Shown one piece after another: positions 1-8,910 of a DNA stretch of 32,181 nucleotides (position 1 is the stretch's first letter; the number at the start of each line of letters is the position of its first letter). Where the stretch lies: the NCBI GenBank assembly GCA_035625915.1, contig DASPOR010000069.1, positions 1 to 32,181 on the forward strand, written 5' to 3'. Both the position numbers and the translations under genes were made by a program. This stretch comes from Alphaproteobacteria bacterium. Its GTDB lineage: Bacteria; Pseudomonadota; Alphaproteobacteria; JACZXZ01. The notes beneath the pieces were generated by a model, which was not told where the DNA came from, ran no database searches, and worked only from the letters and a program-made list of their open reading frames with translations.

Positions 1-1323
1 CCGGCACCGAAGCGCGGCGAGCTGGTGCGGCTGCTCGGCGAAGAACTGCGCGCCAGCAAGGCTGCCCTGGGCCGGCTGGTTTCGATCGAGGTCGGCAAGA
101 TCGTCTCGGAGGGACTGGGCGAGGTCCAGGAGATGATCGACATCTGCGACTTCGCGGTCGGCCTCTCACGGCAGCTCCATGGCTTGACTATTGCGACCGA
201 GCGGCCCGGCCACGCCATGCGCGAGACATGGCACCCGCTTGGTCCGGTCGGCATCATCACCGCGTTCAACTTCCCGGCGGCGGTTTGGTCGTGGAACGCC
301 GCCATCGCACTCGTTTGCGGCGACAGCCTGGTCTGGAAGCCTTCGGAAAAGGGCTCGCTGACGGCACTCGCCATCCAAGCGTTACTCGATCGCGCATGTG
401 TGCGTTTGGGTGGCGCACCAAAATATCTGTCGCAGGTGATCGTCGGACGCGGCGAGGTCGGTGCTGCACTGGCCGAAGATCCGCGCGTGCCCCTCGTTTC
501 AGCGACCGGCTCGACTCGCATGGGCCGAGAAGTGGGGCCGCGGGTGGCGAAGCGGTTTGGCCGTGCGTTGCTCGAACTCGGCGGCAATAACGGTATGGTG
601 GTCGCGTCTTCCGCCGATCTCGATCTCGCCGTGCGCGCCACGGTATTCGCCGCGGTCGGCACCGCGGGCCAGCGCTGCACCTCGCTCAGGCGCATGATCG
701 TGCAAGACGGAATCTATGAGAAATTCGTGCCGCGCCTGAAGCGCGCTTACCAATCCGTCACCGTCGGCAACCCGCTCGATTCCTCGACTTTGCTCGGTCC
801 TCTGATCGACCGCTCCGCTTACGAAAAAATGCAAGCCGCCCTCAATCGGGCGAAGCAGGACGGCGGCAAGATATTGGGCGGCGAACGTGTCCTTGCCGAT
901 CGTTTTCCAGATGCCTGCTATGTCCGCCCCGCCCTCGTCGAAATGCCGGCTCAAACCGAGATCGTGTGTCAGGAGACATTCGCACCCATCCTCTACGTCA
1001 TGCGCTATCGCGATTTCGACGATGCGATCTCGATGCACAACGGCGTGCCGCAAGGCCTCTCTTCCTCGATCTTCACAACGGATCTCCGCGAAGCAGAACA
1101 GTTCATGTCCGCAACAGGGAGCGATTGCGGAATCGTCAATGTCAATATCGGTCCGTCCGGCGCCGAAATTGGCGGCGCCTTCGGCGGCGAGAAGGAGACG
1201 GGTGGAGGCCGCGAATCCGGTTCCGACGCGTGGAAAGCATACATGCGGCGCGCGACAAACACCGTGAACTACTCACGCGAACTTCCGCTGGCGCAAGGGG
1301 TCAAATTCGAAGTCGACGGATGA
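1..1323 (+). CDS. Aldehyde dehydrogenase, ALDH7-type (5' end cut by window)
   Basis: NAD(P)-dependent oxidation of an aldehyde to a carboxylate. The closest family is ALDH7 (alpha-aminoadipic semialdehyde dehydrogenase/antiquitin, AmaB-like). The reading frame is open from base 1, and codons before the internal GTG at 25 still read as family sequence (PAPKRGEL), so the true start lies upstream. Visible hallmarks are the GVIITAFNFP-like nucleotide-site segment, the ELGGNN motif with the general-base Glu, and GQRCTS with the catalytic Cys codon at 676-678. The C-terminal GGEKETGGGRESGSDAWK segment is characteristic of ALDH7. About 440 residues of a roughly 500-residue enzyme are present and the 3' end is intact. 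Lysine (pipecolate/aminoadipate) catabolism is the usual family role; no neighbour here confirms that substrate. The gene is followed 67 bases later by the co-directional DUF3291 gene. Confidence 0.92.
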   Translation, partial: PAPKRGELVRLLGEELRASKAALGRLVSIEVGKIVSEGLGEVQEMIDICDFAVGLSRQLHGLTIATERPGHAMRETWHPLGPVGIITAFNFPAAVWSWNAAIALVCGDSLVWKPSEKGSLTALAIQALLDRACVRLGGAPKYLSQVIVGRGEVGAALAEDPRVPLVSATGSTRMGREVGPRVAKRFGRALLELGGNNGMVVASSADLDLAVRATVFAAVGTAGQRCTSLRRMIVQDGIYEKFVPRLKRAYQSVTVGNPLDSSTLLGPLIDRSAYEKMQAALNRAKQDGGKILGGERVLADRFPDACYVRPALVEMPAQTEIVCQETFAPILYVMRYRDFDDAISMHNGVPQGLSSSIFTTDLREAEQFMSATGSDCGIVNVNIGPSGAEIGGAFGGEKETGGGRESGSDAWKAYMRRATNTVNYSRELPLAQGVKFEVDG

Positions 1324-1390
1324 AAGCAGGCCGCGACATCAATCGTTCTTGACAATCGATGTCGTCCAAATCGCGAGGGGAGAGCGATCG

Positions 1391-1891
1391 ATGGAATGGC
1401 ACATTGCGCAAATGAACGTCGGCACGACGCTCTATCCCCTCGACGATCCGCGCATTGCGGAATTCATGTCGCTCCTCGATGAAATAAATAAGTCGGCCGA
1501 TCGGAGTCCCGGCTTCGTCTGGCGCCTCCAATCCGACCAGGGCAATGCAACCGACATCAAGGTCACCGACAATCCGCAATTCATCGTGAATATGTCGGTG
1601 TGGCAAAGTGTCGAGGTCCTCTTTGATTTTGTCTACCGAACCTCGCACCGACTTGTCATGGAAAAGCGCCGACAGTGGTTCGAGCGGCCGTCAGGACCGT
1701 ACTTCGTCTTGTGGTGGGTCGAAGCGGGAACATTGCCAACCGTCGAGCAAGGTTTGGCCCGCCTGCATCATTTAGGTCAGCTTGGGCCGACTGCATTCGC
1801 GTTCACATTCAAGCAAAAGTTCGGGCATCCTGACTCATCCGGAGAGCTCGTCGATTTGAAGTCGGAGCGTTATTGCGTCGGGTGGGCGTAA
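1391..1891 (+). CDS. DUF3291 family protein
   Basis: A 166-residue soluble protein that matches my memory of DUF3291 nearly end to end. Seen are an N-terminal HIAQMNVGT strand, the central SPGFVWRLQ and NMSVWQSVE segments, the RRQWFERP turn and the YFVLWWVEAGTLPT segment. The family is thought to have a ferredoxin-like antibiotic-monooxygenase-type fold; its function is unknown. I chose the ATG at 1391 because family homology begins at this Met (MEWHIAQ) and a GGGGAG sequence lies just upstream. An in-frame TTG at 1349 would add 14 residues that look unrelated. It converges with the cupin gene on the opposite strand, leaving 42 bases. No signal peptide or membrane segment is visible. Confidence 0.85.
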   Translation: MEWHIAQMNVGTTLYPLDDPRIAEFMSLLDEINKSADRSPGFVWRLQSDQGNATDIKVTDNPQFIVNMSVWQSVEVLFDFVYRTSHRLVMEKRRQWFERPSGPYFVLWWVEAGTLPTVEQGLARLHHLGQLGPTAFAFTFKQKFGHPDSSGELVDLKSERYCVGWA

Positions 1892-1933
1892 GTCGGTTTT
1901 GGCCGGTCGCAGACGCTACCCTCGCGGGGAATC

Positions 1934-2281
1934 TCAGCGATAATCCTGCTCTCCGCCTTCCGGGCCGTAAAACATTACCCATACCGCGAAGCCCGGCGTG
2001 CAATCCTCGAAACGGTGTTCGACGTTGGCTGCAACAAATAACGCATCTCCCGTGCCGCATGCGAACCGTTCGCCGGCCCGAACAAAATGACCCTTCCCCT
2101 CGGTCACGATGTAAAGCTCGTCGCGGCTATGGGGGGTTTGCGGATCCGGCATCGGTGGCTTGTAGTATCTAAGCTCCAGCGTGCCGTGCCGCAGCATCAG
2201 CGCCGAAATACGTCCCGGTTCGTTCGGCGCCGACCGAGCCGCCGAAAGCGTCACCAACGCAGGTTTGCCGACCTTGTTCAT
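1934..2281 (-). CDS. Small single-domain cupin protein
   Basis: A 115-residue cupin. Motif 1 is PHSRDELYIVTEGKG (His51, Glu55) and motif 2 is GDALFVAANVEHRF (His89), giving a plausible metal-binding set. The fold is small and cytosolic, with no signal peptide. The start is supported by a GGAGGGG sequence four bases before the ATG at 2281. It is the last gene of the minus-strand run that begins with coxM, 163 bases after the YciI-like gene, so it may be co-transcribed with the CO dehydrogenase operon, though the gap leaves this open. Single-domain cupins range from sugar isomerases to dioxygenases and sensors; sequence alone gives no substrate. Confidence 0.8.
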   Translation of the reverse strand: MNKVGKPALVTLSAARSAPNEPGRISALMLRHGTLELRYYKPPMPDPQTPHSRDELYIVTEGKGHFVRAGERFACGTGDALFVAANVEHRFEDCTPGFAVWVMFYGPEGGEQDYR

Positions 2282-2444
2282 GTCACCCCTCCGCAGATGA
2301 TATCTTCAAATGGCTGCAATCCCCCAGATGTGGGACCATCGCTTTTGGACGAGCACCTCATTTCCATGATGACCGGGCCAGTTTCGGTCATCCATGCCTT
2401 CCTAGGATTACAAGGCGATCACATCCTTGGTGTGGAATTGGGCT

Positions 2445-2741
2445 TCAGCCGACCACGCCGAGTCTGAGGGTCCAGGGGATCGCCTGCGTGATCCGCAGGA
2501 GGTCCATTTTCGCCCACGGATCGCCCGACAGGCGGGATGCGATTTCGTCGACATCGTTTGCGCGAAAGATAAGCAAGGTATCCAGTGTGCCTTCGAGCGG
2601 CCCGCCGACAAGGACAAAACCATCGGCGTGAAGTGCGTTCATGAAGGCCGCATGCCCCTTCCAATCCTCCTGCTCCTCCATCGAGAGCTGATCGTTCCAA
2701 CGGGGACCTCGCGTGCGCGTGACGGCGAAGATTCGTTGCAT
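2445..2741 (-). CDS. YciI-like (YCII) domain protein
   Basis: A 98-residue protein of the YciI type, a dimeric ferredoxin-like alpha/beta barrel family. It shows the usual pattern of an N-terminal strand (MQRIFAVTRTR), a helix with the conserved His (WKGHAAFMNAL, His30) and then DGFVLVGGPLEG. YciI proteins are loosely tied to dehalogenation or small-molecule turnover, and most have no known reaction. The ATG at 2741 has GGGGAGG upstream at good spacing. Longer in-frame starts up to 2807 would precede this ribosome binding site and run into the coxE stop region. It lies 53 bases after coxE on the same strand, so it is probably a distal gene of the cox operon; it is not one of the classical cox accessory genes. 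Confidence 0.8.
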   Translation of the reverse strand: MQRIFAVTRTRGPRWNDQLSMEEQEDWKGHAAFMNALHADGFVLVGGPLEGTLDTLLIFRANDVDEIASRLSGDPWAKMDLLRITQAIPWTLRLGVVG

Positions 2742-2794
2742 AAATGGTCCTCCCCGGCTCGAAGCGCCAGCGTCGAGGTCCTCGAACGAAAAGT

Positions 2795-3976
2795 TCAAAG
2801 CCGGCAAAGTTCGGCTTCAAGTGCCGCGAGGCTCTCCAGCGAGTGAGCCGCGGCGAAGCAATCGATATAGGGCATCGCGGCCGCCATCGAACGCGCAACC
2901 GGCGCATAGTCGCGCCAGCCGAGAAGGGGGTTGAGCCAGACGAGCCGCCGCGCGCGCTGTTTCAATCGCGCGAGTTCCCTAACCATCGCATCGACCGGAT
3001 CGGTATCGTAGCCGTCGCTCATCATAATGACAATGCTTCGCGAATTCAGCACCTCACGGGCATATCGATCGTTGAACGACTTGAGGGCGCTGGCGATTTG
3101 TGTCCCGCCACCGAAACCTTCGACCATGAGAGAGAGCCGGTCCATGGCGCGCGCCCGGTCATGCTCGCGCAGAACGTCGCTGATATGCACGAGTCGCGTA
3201 TGAAAGACGAACGCATGGGTCTCGAGCCAAGCGCCCAAAAGGCCACGAACGAAACAGATAAGGAATCGGCTATAGATCTTCATCGACCCGGAAACGTCGA
3301 GCAAAAGCACAAGATTGACAGGGCGGTCAGGTCGTCGTCGATAAATGAGCTCGAATGGCTCACCACCTTTTGAAAGATTTCGGCGGATACTTCGGCGGAG
3401 GTCGAGCGCCCTTCCGCGGGCGGAAGGGACACGCCGCCGGCTCAGCCGATATCGGATCGCTCGTGCGAGGCGTTCGGCAATACGCTCGGCCTCGGCCACC
3501 TCGTCGGGATTGGCAAGCCGGCGCAGGTCCGAGCGTGCAAGCAGGTTCTGCCGGCTCGCGGCGAGCTGACCAGCTCCGTCGAGCGGTTTGCCTTCCTCCT
3601 GCCCGCGCTGCTCCACGGCTGCATTGAGTTCGGCACTCGAGCCAAGCGGTGACACAGCACGCCAAATATCTGGCCGCCGATCGTCGTCACGCGAGATCGC
3701 ACCGGAAGTCACCGCGCGCTTCACACCGCGTCCAAACCAGTAAGCGTCGAAAAGTGCCTCGAAGCGCTCCCATTGACCTCGATCGCCGGAGAGCATCGTT
3801 TTCAAACCGAGCCGCACCCACCGGGCATCCGCCAAATCGCCCACCGCCAGGAAAGTCAACACGGCTTCCGTCTCACCCGGCCCGACGGCGAAGCCGTTGA
3901 CCCGCAAATGCGCCATGAATCCGCTCAATCGCGCGACGACCCCAGTCACGTCTCCTTCAGGCTGTGCGGCGATCAT
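2795..3976 (-). CDS. coxE: CoxE, VWA-domain CO dehydrogenase maturation protein
   Basis: A 393-residue protein with a C-terminal von Willebrand factor A domain. The MIDAS metal site DVSGS is at residues 227-231, with supporting FGGGTQ near 288-293. The basic stretch before it (about 170-215) and the start of the protein fit the CoxE family. In Oligotropha carboxidovorans, CoxE works with the AAA+ ATPase CoxD in post-translational assembly of the copper-sulfur-molybdenum site of CO dehydrogenase. That role is known for the family and inferred here. It starts two bases after the coxD stop, so it is clearly in the same operon. The frame is intact and no membrane segment is visible. Confidence 0.9.
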   Translation of the reverse strand: MIAAQPEGDVTGVVARLSGFMAHLRVNGFAVGPGETEAVLTFLAVGDLADARWVRLGLKTMLSGDRGQWERFEALFDAYWFGRGVKRAVTSGAISRDDDRRPDIWRAVSPLGSSAELNAAVEQRGQEEGKPLDGAGQLAASRQNLLARSDLRRLANPDEVAEAERIAERLARAIRYRLSRRRVPSARGRALDLRRSIRRNLSKGGEPFELIYRRRPDRPVNLVLLLDVSGSMKIYSRFLICFVRGLLGAWLETHAFVFHTRLVHISDVLREHDRARAMDRLSLMVEGFGGGTQIASALKSFNDRYAREVLNSRSIVIMMSDGYDTDPVDAMVRELARLKQRARRLVWLNPLLGWRDYAPVARSMAAAMPYIDCFAAAHSLESLAALEAELCRL

Positions 3977-3978
3977 CG

Positions 3979-4941
3979 TTACGCCACCTTGCCGACGAGC
4001 CGTTCCGTGACTTCGCGAGGTACCGCTTTCAAATCGGCCTGGGTCTTCAGAAGACAGATGAGACTTGCCTGCAGCATTTGCGGATCGTCATCAAGTGAGC
4101 GCATTTTGAGTCCCATAAGCGCGCTTGCCCAATCGAGCGTCTCGGCGATCCCTGGTTTCTTCTCGAGATCTTCGCGGCGGAGCACCTGGACGAAGCGCAC
4201 AACCTGCTCGGCAAGCTGCAAATCGATGTGAGGGAGCCGCGCACGGACGATGGCGAGCTCCTTTTGCTCGTCCGGAAAGTCGACATAGCTATAAAGGCAG
4301 CGACGGCGAAGTGCGTCCGAGAGCGCGCGTGTACCGTTCGAGGTCAGGACGACGTGGGGGATCGAACGTGCCGTCACGGTGCCGAGTTCGGGAATTGTGA
4401 TCTGGAAATCGGACAGGATTTCCAAGAGAAATGCCTCGAATTCCTCGTCGGCGCGGTCGACTTCGTCGATTAGCAGAACGGGCGGCGTACGCTGCGAGAT
4501 CGCCTCGAGGAGCGGGCGGCGGAGAAGGAAGGCCTCCGAGAAAATATGATGCTCGATTTCATCCGCCGAAAGACGCTCATGCTCACGCGTTCGGATGGCG
4601 AGGAGCTGGCGCTGATAGTTCCATTCATAGAGAGTGGAATTGGCATCCAGGCCCTCATAGCACTGCAGCCGGATGAGCCGCGCATTGAGCACGGCTGCGA
4701 GCGCCTTGGCGACCTCGGTCTTTCCGACCCCTGCTTCGCCCTCGAGAAGGAGCGGCCGCCTTAATGAAACGCAGAGCCGAAGCGCCATTGCGAGCGCGTC
4801 ATCGGCGATGTAGCCGACGGCCGCAAGGTCGCACTGGAGGGACTTGAAATCCATGCTCACGGCAGTCGCCCGCGCGTGACCGTCCTCCGCATCCCTATCC
4901 GCAGTGCCGGCCGGCGGCGAAGCGGAAGTTCGTTCGTCCAT
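3979..4941 (-). CDS. coxD: CoxD, MoxR-type AAA+ ATPase for CO dehydrogenase maturation
   Basis: A 320-residue AAA+ ATPase of the MoxR/CoxD group. Walker A GEAGVGKT is at residues 68-75, Walker B LLIDEVD at about 156-162, sensor-1 LTSNGTR at about 199-205, and arginine-finger-like RRR at 212-214. CoxD is known to be needed to insert sulfur and copper into the Mo site of CO dehydrogenase, partnering with the VWA protein CoxE, which follows directly. The ATG at 4941 is used; a second in-frame ATG at 4854 (MDFKSL) is also possible because the first 29 residues are low-complexity and not obviously conserved. It begins 15 bases after the coxL stop. Confidence 0.9.
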   Translation of the reverse strand: MDERTSASPPAGTADRDAEDGHARATAVSMDFKSLQCDLAAVGYIADDALAMALRLCVSLRRPLLLEGEAGVGKTEVAKALAAVLNARLIRLQCYEGLDANSTLYEWNYQRQLLAIRTREHERLSADEIEHHIFSEAFLLRRPLLEAISQRTPPVLLIDEVDRADEEFEAFLLEILSDFQITIPELGTVTARSIPHVVLTSNGTRALSDALRRRCLYSYVDFPDEQKELAIVRARLPHIDLQLAEQVVRFVQVLRREDLEKKPGIAETLDWASALMGLKMRSLDDDPQMLQASLICLLKTQADLKAVPREVTERLVGKVA

Positions 4942-4956
4942 GTGCGGCCGCCCACC

Positions 4957-7377
4957 CTAGCGCGTGAGGCCGAGCCGCTCAGCTGTCTTCCACACCCGCC
5001 AATGATCGTGCGGCATCTGCGTGTGGAGGAGCCCGAAATGCGCGAAGGCGTCATTGACCGCATTCGAGAATGCGGAAACGCCCCCGACGTTAGGCGATTC
5101 GCCCACACCCTTGGCGCCAATCGGATGATGGGGCGAGGGCGTCGTGGTGTGGTCGGTCTCCCAAACCGGTGTTTCCACGGCCGTCGGCAGATAGAAATCG
5201 AGCAGGCTGGCGTTTTTCACATTGCCGTACTCGTCGTAGGCGACTTCCTGCCCCATGGCGATGGCGAACGCCTCGGTCAGCCCGCCATGTACCTGGCCCT
5301 CGATGATCATCGGGTTAATGCGCGTGCCGCAATCGTCGAGTGCGTAAAAGCGGCGAACCTCGACGACGCCCGTGTCGACATCGACATCGAGGACGCAAAC
5401 ATAGGCCCCGAAGGGATAGGTCATGTTCGGTGGATCGTAGTAACTCACCGCCTCGAGTCCCGGCTCCATTCCCGGCGGGACCTTGTTGTAGGCCGCGAAT
5501 GCGATTTCGGCCATGGTCTTGAATCGCTCGGGCGCCCCTTTGACACGAAAGCGATCGACTTCCCATTCGAGATCGTCGTCATGCACCTCGAGAAGGTAAG
5601 CAGCGATCATCTGCGCCTTGGCGCGGATCTTCCGCCCCGCCATTGCGGTCGCCGCACCGGCCACCGGCGTGGAGCGGGAACCGTATGTTCCGAGCCCGTA
5701 GGGTGCGGTATCGGTGTCACCCTCCTCGACGGTGATGTTCGCCGCGGGAATGCCGATTTCAGATGCGAGAATCTGTGCGAAGGTCGTCGCGTGGCCCTGA
5801 CCTTGGCTGATCGTGCCAAGCCGCGCTATGGCACTTCCCGTGGGGTGGATCCGGATCTCGCAGGAATCGAACATGCCGAGGCCGAGGATATCGCAATTCT
5901 TGATCGGACCGGCGCCGACGATCTCGGTGAAAAAGCTAACGCCGATTCCCATCAGTTTGCGCGTTTCACCCCGCGCGAAGGCCTCCCGCTTCGCTCGCTG
6001 TTCGGCGCGCAGTGCAGTGTAGTCGACGGTCTTGAGCGCTTTCTCAAGGGCCACGTGGTAGTCCCCACTGTCGTATTCCCAACCGAGTGCCGAATGATAG
6101 GGAAACTGGTCCTTCCGGATTAAATTGAGCCGCCGCACTTCGGCGGGATCAAGATCGAGCTTTCGAGCCAGGACGTCGATCATGCGTTCGATGAAATACG
6201 ATGCCTCCGTGACGCGGAACGAACAGCGGTAGGCGACACCACCTGGCGCCTTGTTGGTATAGACCCCATCCACCGTCAAATGTGCTGCCGGAATATCGTA
6301 GGAGCCGGTGCAGATGCTGAAGAACCCGGCGGGATATTTCGTCGGATCGGCGCAGGCGTCGAATGCGCCATGATCGGCCAGCACGTGGCATCGCAGCGCC
6401 TTGATACGGCCGTCCTTGGTCGCCGCGATCTCACCGGTCATGTGGTAATCGCGCGCGAACGCCGTCGCGACCAGATTCTCGATGCGGTCTTCGACCCATT
6501 TGACGGGGACGCCGAGCACGATCGACGCGACGATCGAGCATATGTATCCGGGATAGACGCCGACCTTGTTGCCGAACCCGCCACCGATGTCCGGCGAAAT
6601 GATGCGGATCTTGTGCTCGGGGATTCCGGAGATCAGCGACGCCACCGTGCGCACCGCGTGCGGCGCCTGGAAGGTTCCCCATACGGTGAGGTGACCGTTG
6701 ACCTTGTCCATCGACGCCACGCAGCCGCAAGTCTCGAGCGGACAAGGATGGACGCGCTGATAGACGATCAGCTCCTTGACGAGGACCTCAGCGTTCTTGA
6801 GCGCATTTTCGGTCGCTTTTGCGTCGCCGACCTGCCAAGTGAAGATGTGATTGTGATGTTTCCGCGCGCCATGAGCGCCCTCGGTCTTGCCGGCGAGATC
6901 GTCGCGCAGGACGACAGCGTCCGGCGCCATCGACTTCGTCGGATCGACGATTGCAGGCAGCGCCTCGTACTCGACCTCGATGAGCTCGACCGCATCGGCT
7001 GCGGTGTAGCGGTCTTCGGCCACCACGAAAGCGACTTCCTGGCCCTGGAAAAGCACCTTTTCGTCCGCGAGTACCGCCTGCACATCGCCGGCCAGGGTCG
7101 GCATCCAATGCAGCTTGAGCGGTTTGAGATCGGCCGCGGTAAGCACCGCCTTCACCCCCGGCAGGGCCAAAGCTGCGTCCTTTTTGATCGACTTGACGCG
7201 CGCATGACCGTGGGGCGAGCGCACGAAATCACCGAACAGCATACCCGGCAACTTCATATCGTCGATGTAATTTCCCTTACCCTGGGTGAAGCGCGCGTCC
7301 TCAACACGCTTGCGCCTTGCGCCAAGGCCTTCGAGTTGCTGCTTGCGGACATCGGCGGTTTCGACGGGGGCGCTCAT
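4957..7377 (-). CDS. coxL: Form I aerobic carbon monoxide dehydrogenase, large (Mo) subunit CoxL
   Basis: The 806-residue molybdopterin-cytosine-dinucleotide subunit that oxidises CO with water to CO2. The loop AYRCSFR at residues 382-388 is the diagnostic form I signature; Cys385 (codon 6223-6225) corresponds to Cys388 of the Oligotropha enzyme, which bridges Cu to Mo. The family Glu in GVGESP near the C-terminus is present, as are the Mo-binding glycine loop [10 protein letters not shown] and the segment around TISQGQGH. Form II enzymes instead carry AYRGAGR, so this should be a true CO dehydrogenase. The ATG at 7377 overlaps the coxS stop (ATGA), and the protein from there matches the family length of about 809; upstream in-frame sequence is coxS antiframe and should be ignored. 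Confidence 0.97.
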   Translation of the reverse strand: MSAPVETADVRKQQLEGLGARRKRVEDARFTQGKGNYIDDMKLPGMLFGDFVRSPHGHARVKSIKKDAALALPGVKAVLTAADLKPLKLHWMPTLAGDVQAVLADEKVLFQGQEVAFVVAEDRYTAADAVELIEVEYEALPAIVDPTKSMAPDAVVLRDDLAGKTEGAHGARKHHNHIFTWQVGDAKATENALKNAEVLVKELIVYQRVHPCPLETCGCVASMDKVNGHLTVWGTFQAPHAVRTVASLISGIPEHKIRIISPDIGGGFGNKVGVYPGYICSIVASIVLGVPVKWVEDRIENLVATAFARDYHMTGEIAATKDGRIKALRCHVLADHGAFDACADPTKYPAGFFSICTGSYDIPAAHLTVDGVYTNKAPGGVAYRCSFRVTEASYFIERMIDVLARKLDLDPAEVRRLNLIRKDQFPYHSALGWEYDSGDYHVALEKALKTVDYTALRAEQRAKREAFARGETRKLMGIGVSFFTEIVGAGPIKNCDILGLGMFDSCEIRIHPTGSAIARLGTISQGQGHATTFAQILASEIGIPAANITVEEGDTDTAPYGLGTYGSRSTPVAGAATAMAGRKIRAKAQMIAAYLLEVHDDDLEWEVDRFRVKGAPERFKTMAEIAFAAYNKVPPGMEPGLEAVSYYDPPNMTYPFGAYVCVLDVDVDTGVVEVRRFYALDDCGTRINPMIIEGQVHGGLTEAFAIAMGQEVAYDEYGNVKNASLLDFYLPTAVETPVWETDHTTTPSPHHPIGAKGVGESPNVGGVSAFSNAVNDAFAHFGLLHTQMPHDHWRVWKTAERLGLTR

Positions 7378-7868
7378 GCTGCGGCCTCCTTGGCAGTGTT
7401 CATCCGCTCGGCAGCGGCGCGAATTGCCTTGACGATGTTTTGGTATCCCGTGCAGCGGCAGAGATTGCCCGCGATGCCGATGCGAATTTCCGCTTCGGTC
7501 GGATTCGGGTTCTCCTGAAGCAACCGATAAGCCCGCACGATCATCCCCGGCGTGCAGAACCCGCACTGTAGCCCATGATGCTCGCGGAACGCTTCCTGGA
7601 GAGGATGCAGGGTGCCATCGGCGGCGGCGACGCCCTCAATCGTCTTGACCTCGCCACCCTGCGCCTGCGCCACAAACATGGTGCAGGACTTCACCGATTT
7701 TCCATTGAAGTCGACAGTGCATGCGCCGCAGTGACTGGTGTCGCATCCGACGTGGGGACCGGTGAGCGAGAGCTGTTCGCGCAGGAAGTGGATGAGCAAC
7801 ATGCGCGGCTCGGCCAGAGCATCCACCGGGCGGCCATTTACCGTAAGCTTGATATGCATCTTGGACAC
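7374..7868 (-). CDS. coxS: CO dehydrogenase small [2Fe-2S] subunit CoxS
   Basis: A 164-residue iron-sulfur subunit that passes electrons from the Mo site to the FAD subunit. Two [2Fe-2S] sets are visible: plant-type Cys42, 47, 50 and 62 ([10 protein letters not shown] then SC), and the C-terminal set Cys102, 105, 137 and 139 (CGFC and CRC). I place the start at the GTG at 7868 because GGAGG lies seven bases upstream; the ATG three codons later (7859) would be 16 bases from it, which is too far. It starts 20 bases after coxM and its TGA overlaps the coxL ATG, giving tight translational coupling. Confidence 0.95.
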   Translation of the reverse strand: MSKMHIKLTVNGRPVDALAEPRMLLIHFLREQLSLTGPHVGCDTSHCGACTVDFNGKSVKSCTMFVAQAQGGEVKTIEGVAAADGTLHPLQEAFREHHGLQCGFCTPGMIVRAYRLLQENPNPTEAEIRIGIAGNLCRCTGYQNIVKAIRAAAERMNTAKEAAA

Positions 7869-7887
7869 GATGACACCTCCCTGCCGC

Positions 7888-8751
7888 TTAGCTCGCCCGC
7901 GCTTTGGCGCGCTGGATTGCGCGCCGAACCATGACACCCGCAACATGGACGCGAAAATCGACTGGCCCGCGCTGATCCGCCGCGGGCTCGACGATCGCCC
8001 TCGCCCTGCGCACAGCCTCGGCGACCGCAGCTTCGTCGAGGCGCGTACCCACCAGCGCTTCCCCCGCGGCAGTCGCAAAGAGCGGGGTTGGCGCCACATT
8101 GGTGAGTGCTACCGCCGCAGACGAGCATGCGTCGCGGGAAAAGGTGAGGATCACCGCGGCCGCAGCCGTGGCATAGTCGCCCGTTTTTCGCTTCTGTTTT
8201 TCATAAGCATAGCCGTGCCCCTGGGGCGGCGTGGGTATCCGTATCGAAGTCAGGATGTCGCCGGCCTCAAGTGCCGTGACAAGGCTACCGCGATAGAAAT
8301 CGCGCGCCGGAATATCCCGCTCCCCGCGTCCTCCCCTGATGCGATAGCTCGCACCCAAGGCCATCATCACCGCCGGCATGTCGTTCGCGGGATCGCCGTT
8401 TGCGACGTTGCCACCGATTGTGCCGACGTAGCGCACTTGGGGATCGGCGATCTGCAATGCCGTTTCCCGCAGGATCGGGCATTTCGAAGCGAGGGGCTCG
8501 GACCCGATCACCTCTCGCTGTGTTGCGAGTGCTCCGACAACGAGCGTGCCGCCGTCACTTCGGATCGCGCGCAGCTCAGCGATGTCCTGGAGATCGACAA
8601 GATGCGCAGGCACGGCCAGGCGAAGTTTCATCATGGGGATCAAACTGTGGCCGCCGGCGACGACACGAGCATCCTCGCCATGCTTTACGAGGAGGGCTAT
8701 TGCGTCGTCCACCTTTTGCGGGCGGTGATATTCGAAGGCTCCGGGTATCAT
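7888..8751 (-). CDS. coxM: CO dehydrogenase medium FAD subunit CoxM
   Basis: A 287-residue flavoprotein subunit, matching the family length (about 288). The two FAD-binding signatures stand at the same positions as in Oligotropha CoxM: AGGHS at 32-36 and TIGGN at 111-115, followed by GDPANDMPA. It takes electrons from CoxS and passes them to the respiratory quinone pool. The ATG at 8751 has GGGAGGG seven bases upstream; a longer in-frame extension to 8832 lacks conservation. It is the first gene of the coxMSLDE run and is divergent from the PPK2 gene across 159 bases that presumably hold the promoter. No coxB or coxC homologue lies upstream. Confidence 0.95.
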   Translation of the reverse strand: MIPGAFEYHRPQKVDDAIALLVKHGEDARVVAGGHSLIPMMKLRLAVPAHLVDLQDIAELRAIRSDGGTLVVGALATQREVIGSEPLASKCPILRETALQIADPQVRYVGTIGGNVANGDPANDMPAVMMALGASYRIRGGRGERDIPARDFYRGSLVTALEAGDILTSIRIPTPPQGHGYAYEKQKRKTGDYATAAAAVILTFSRDACSSAAVALTNVAPTPLFATAAGEALVGTRLDEAAVAEAVRRARAIVEPAADQRGPVDFRVHVAGVMVRRAIQRAKARAS

Positions 8752-8910
8752 GCGCTCTCCCTCCCAGCAGATTATGCCTACCGCGACGACGGATTGCCCA
8801 TGTGAGCGCTCCAATCGCCCAGTATTTTGCATAAGACTAGCCTGCTGGACGCGGCCTGGATAGGGTCAGGATGCGCTTCAGCGAAAGACCGCGAAGACAG
8901 GGAGGCCCGC
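8752..8910. promoter_or_regulatory. Divergent intergenic region between coxM and PPK2
   Basis: This 159-base gap separates the starts of the minus-strand cox operon and the plus-strand PPK2 gene, so it should carry promoters for both directions. The two ribosome binding sites are visible at its ends (GGGAGGG before coxM, GGAGG before PPK2). I could not find a convincing -35/-10 pair or a clear operator palindrome, so the assignment rests on position only. Confidence 0.4.

Noticed and set aside
499-1053. Minus-strand open frame inside the aldehyde dehydrogenase
   Set aside because: Lies wholly within a well-conserved enzyme gene and shows no family features.
1349-1390. TTGACA at 1349 as a -35 box or TTG as the start of the DUF3291 gene
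   Set aside because: No -10 element at proper spacing, and the added residues do not fit the family; ATG 1391 has a good ribosome binding site.
2744-3373. Plus-strand open frame opposite coxE
   Set aside because: Overlaps the VWA domain of coxE with its intact metal site; a composition artefact.
4876-6123. Long plus-strand open frame (415 codons) antisense to coxL
   Set aside because: coxL has unmistakable catalytic motifs on the other strand; the antisense frame is an effect of high GC and has no recognisable domain.
6280-7518. Second long plus-strand open frame (412 codons) antisense to coxL and coxS
   Set aside because: Same reason: mirror frame of conserved genes, no domain, no ribosome binding site.
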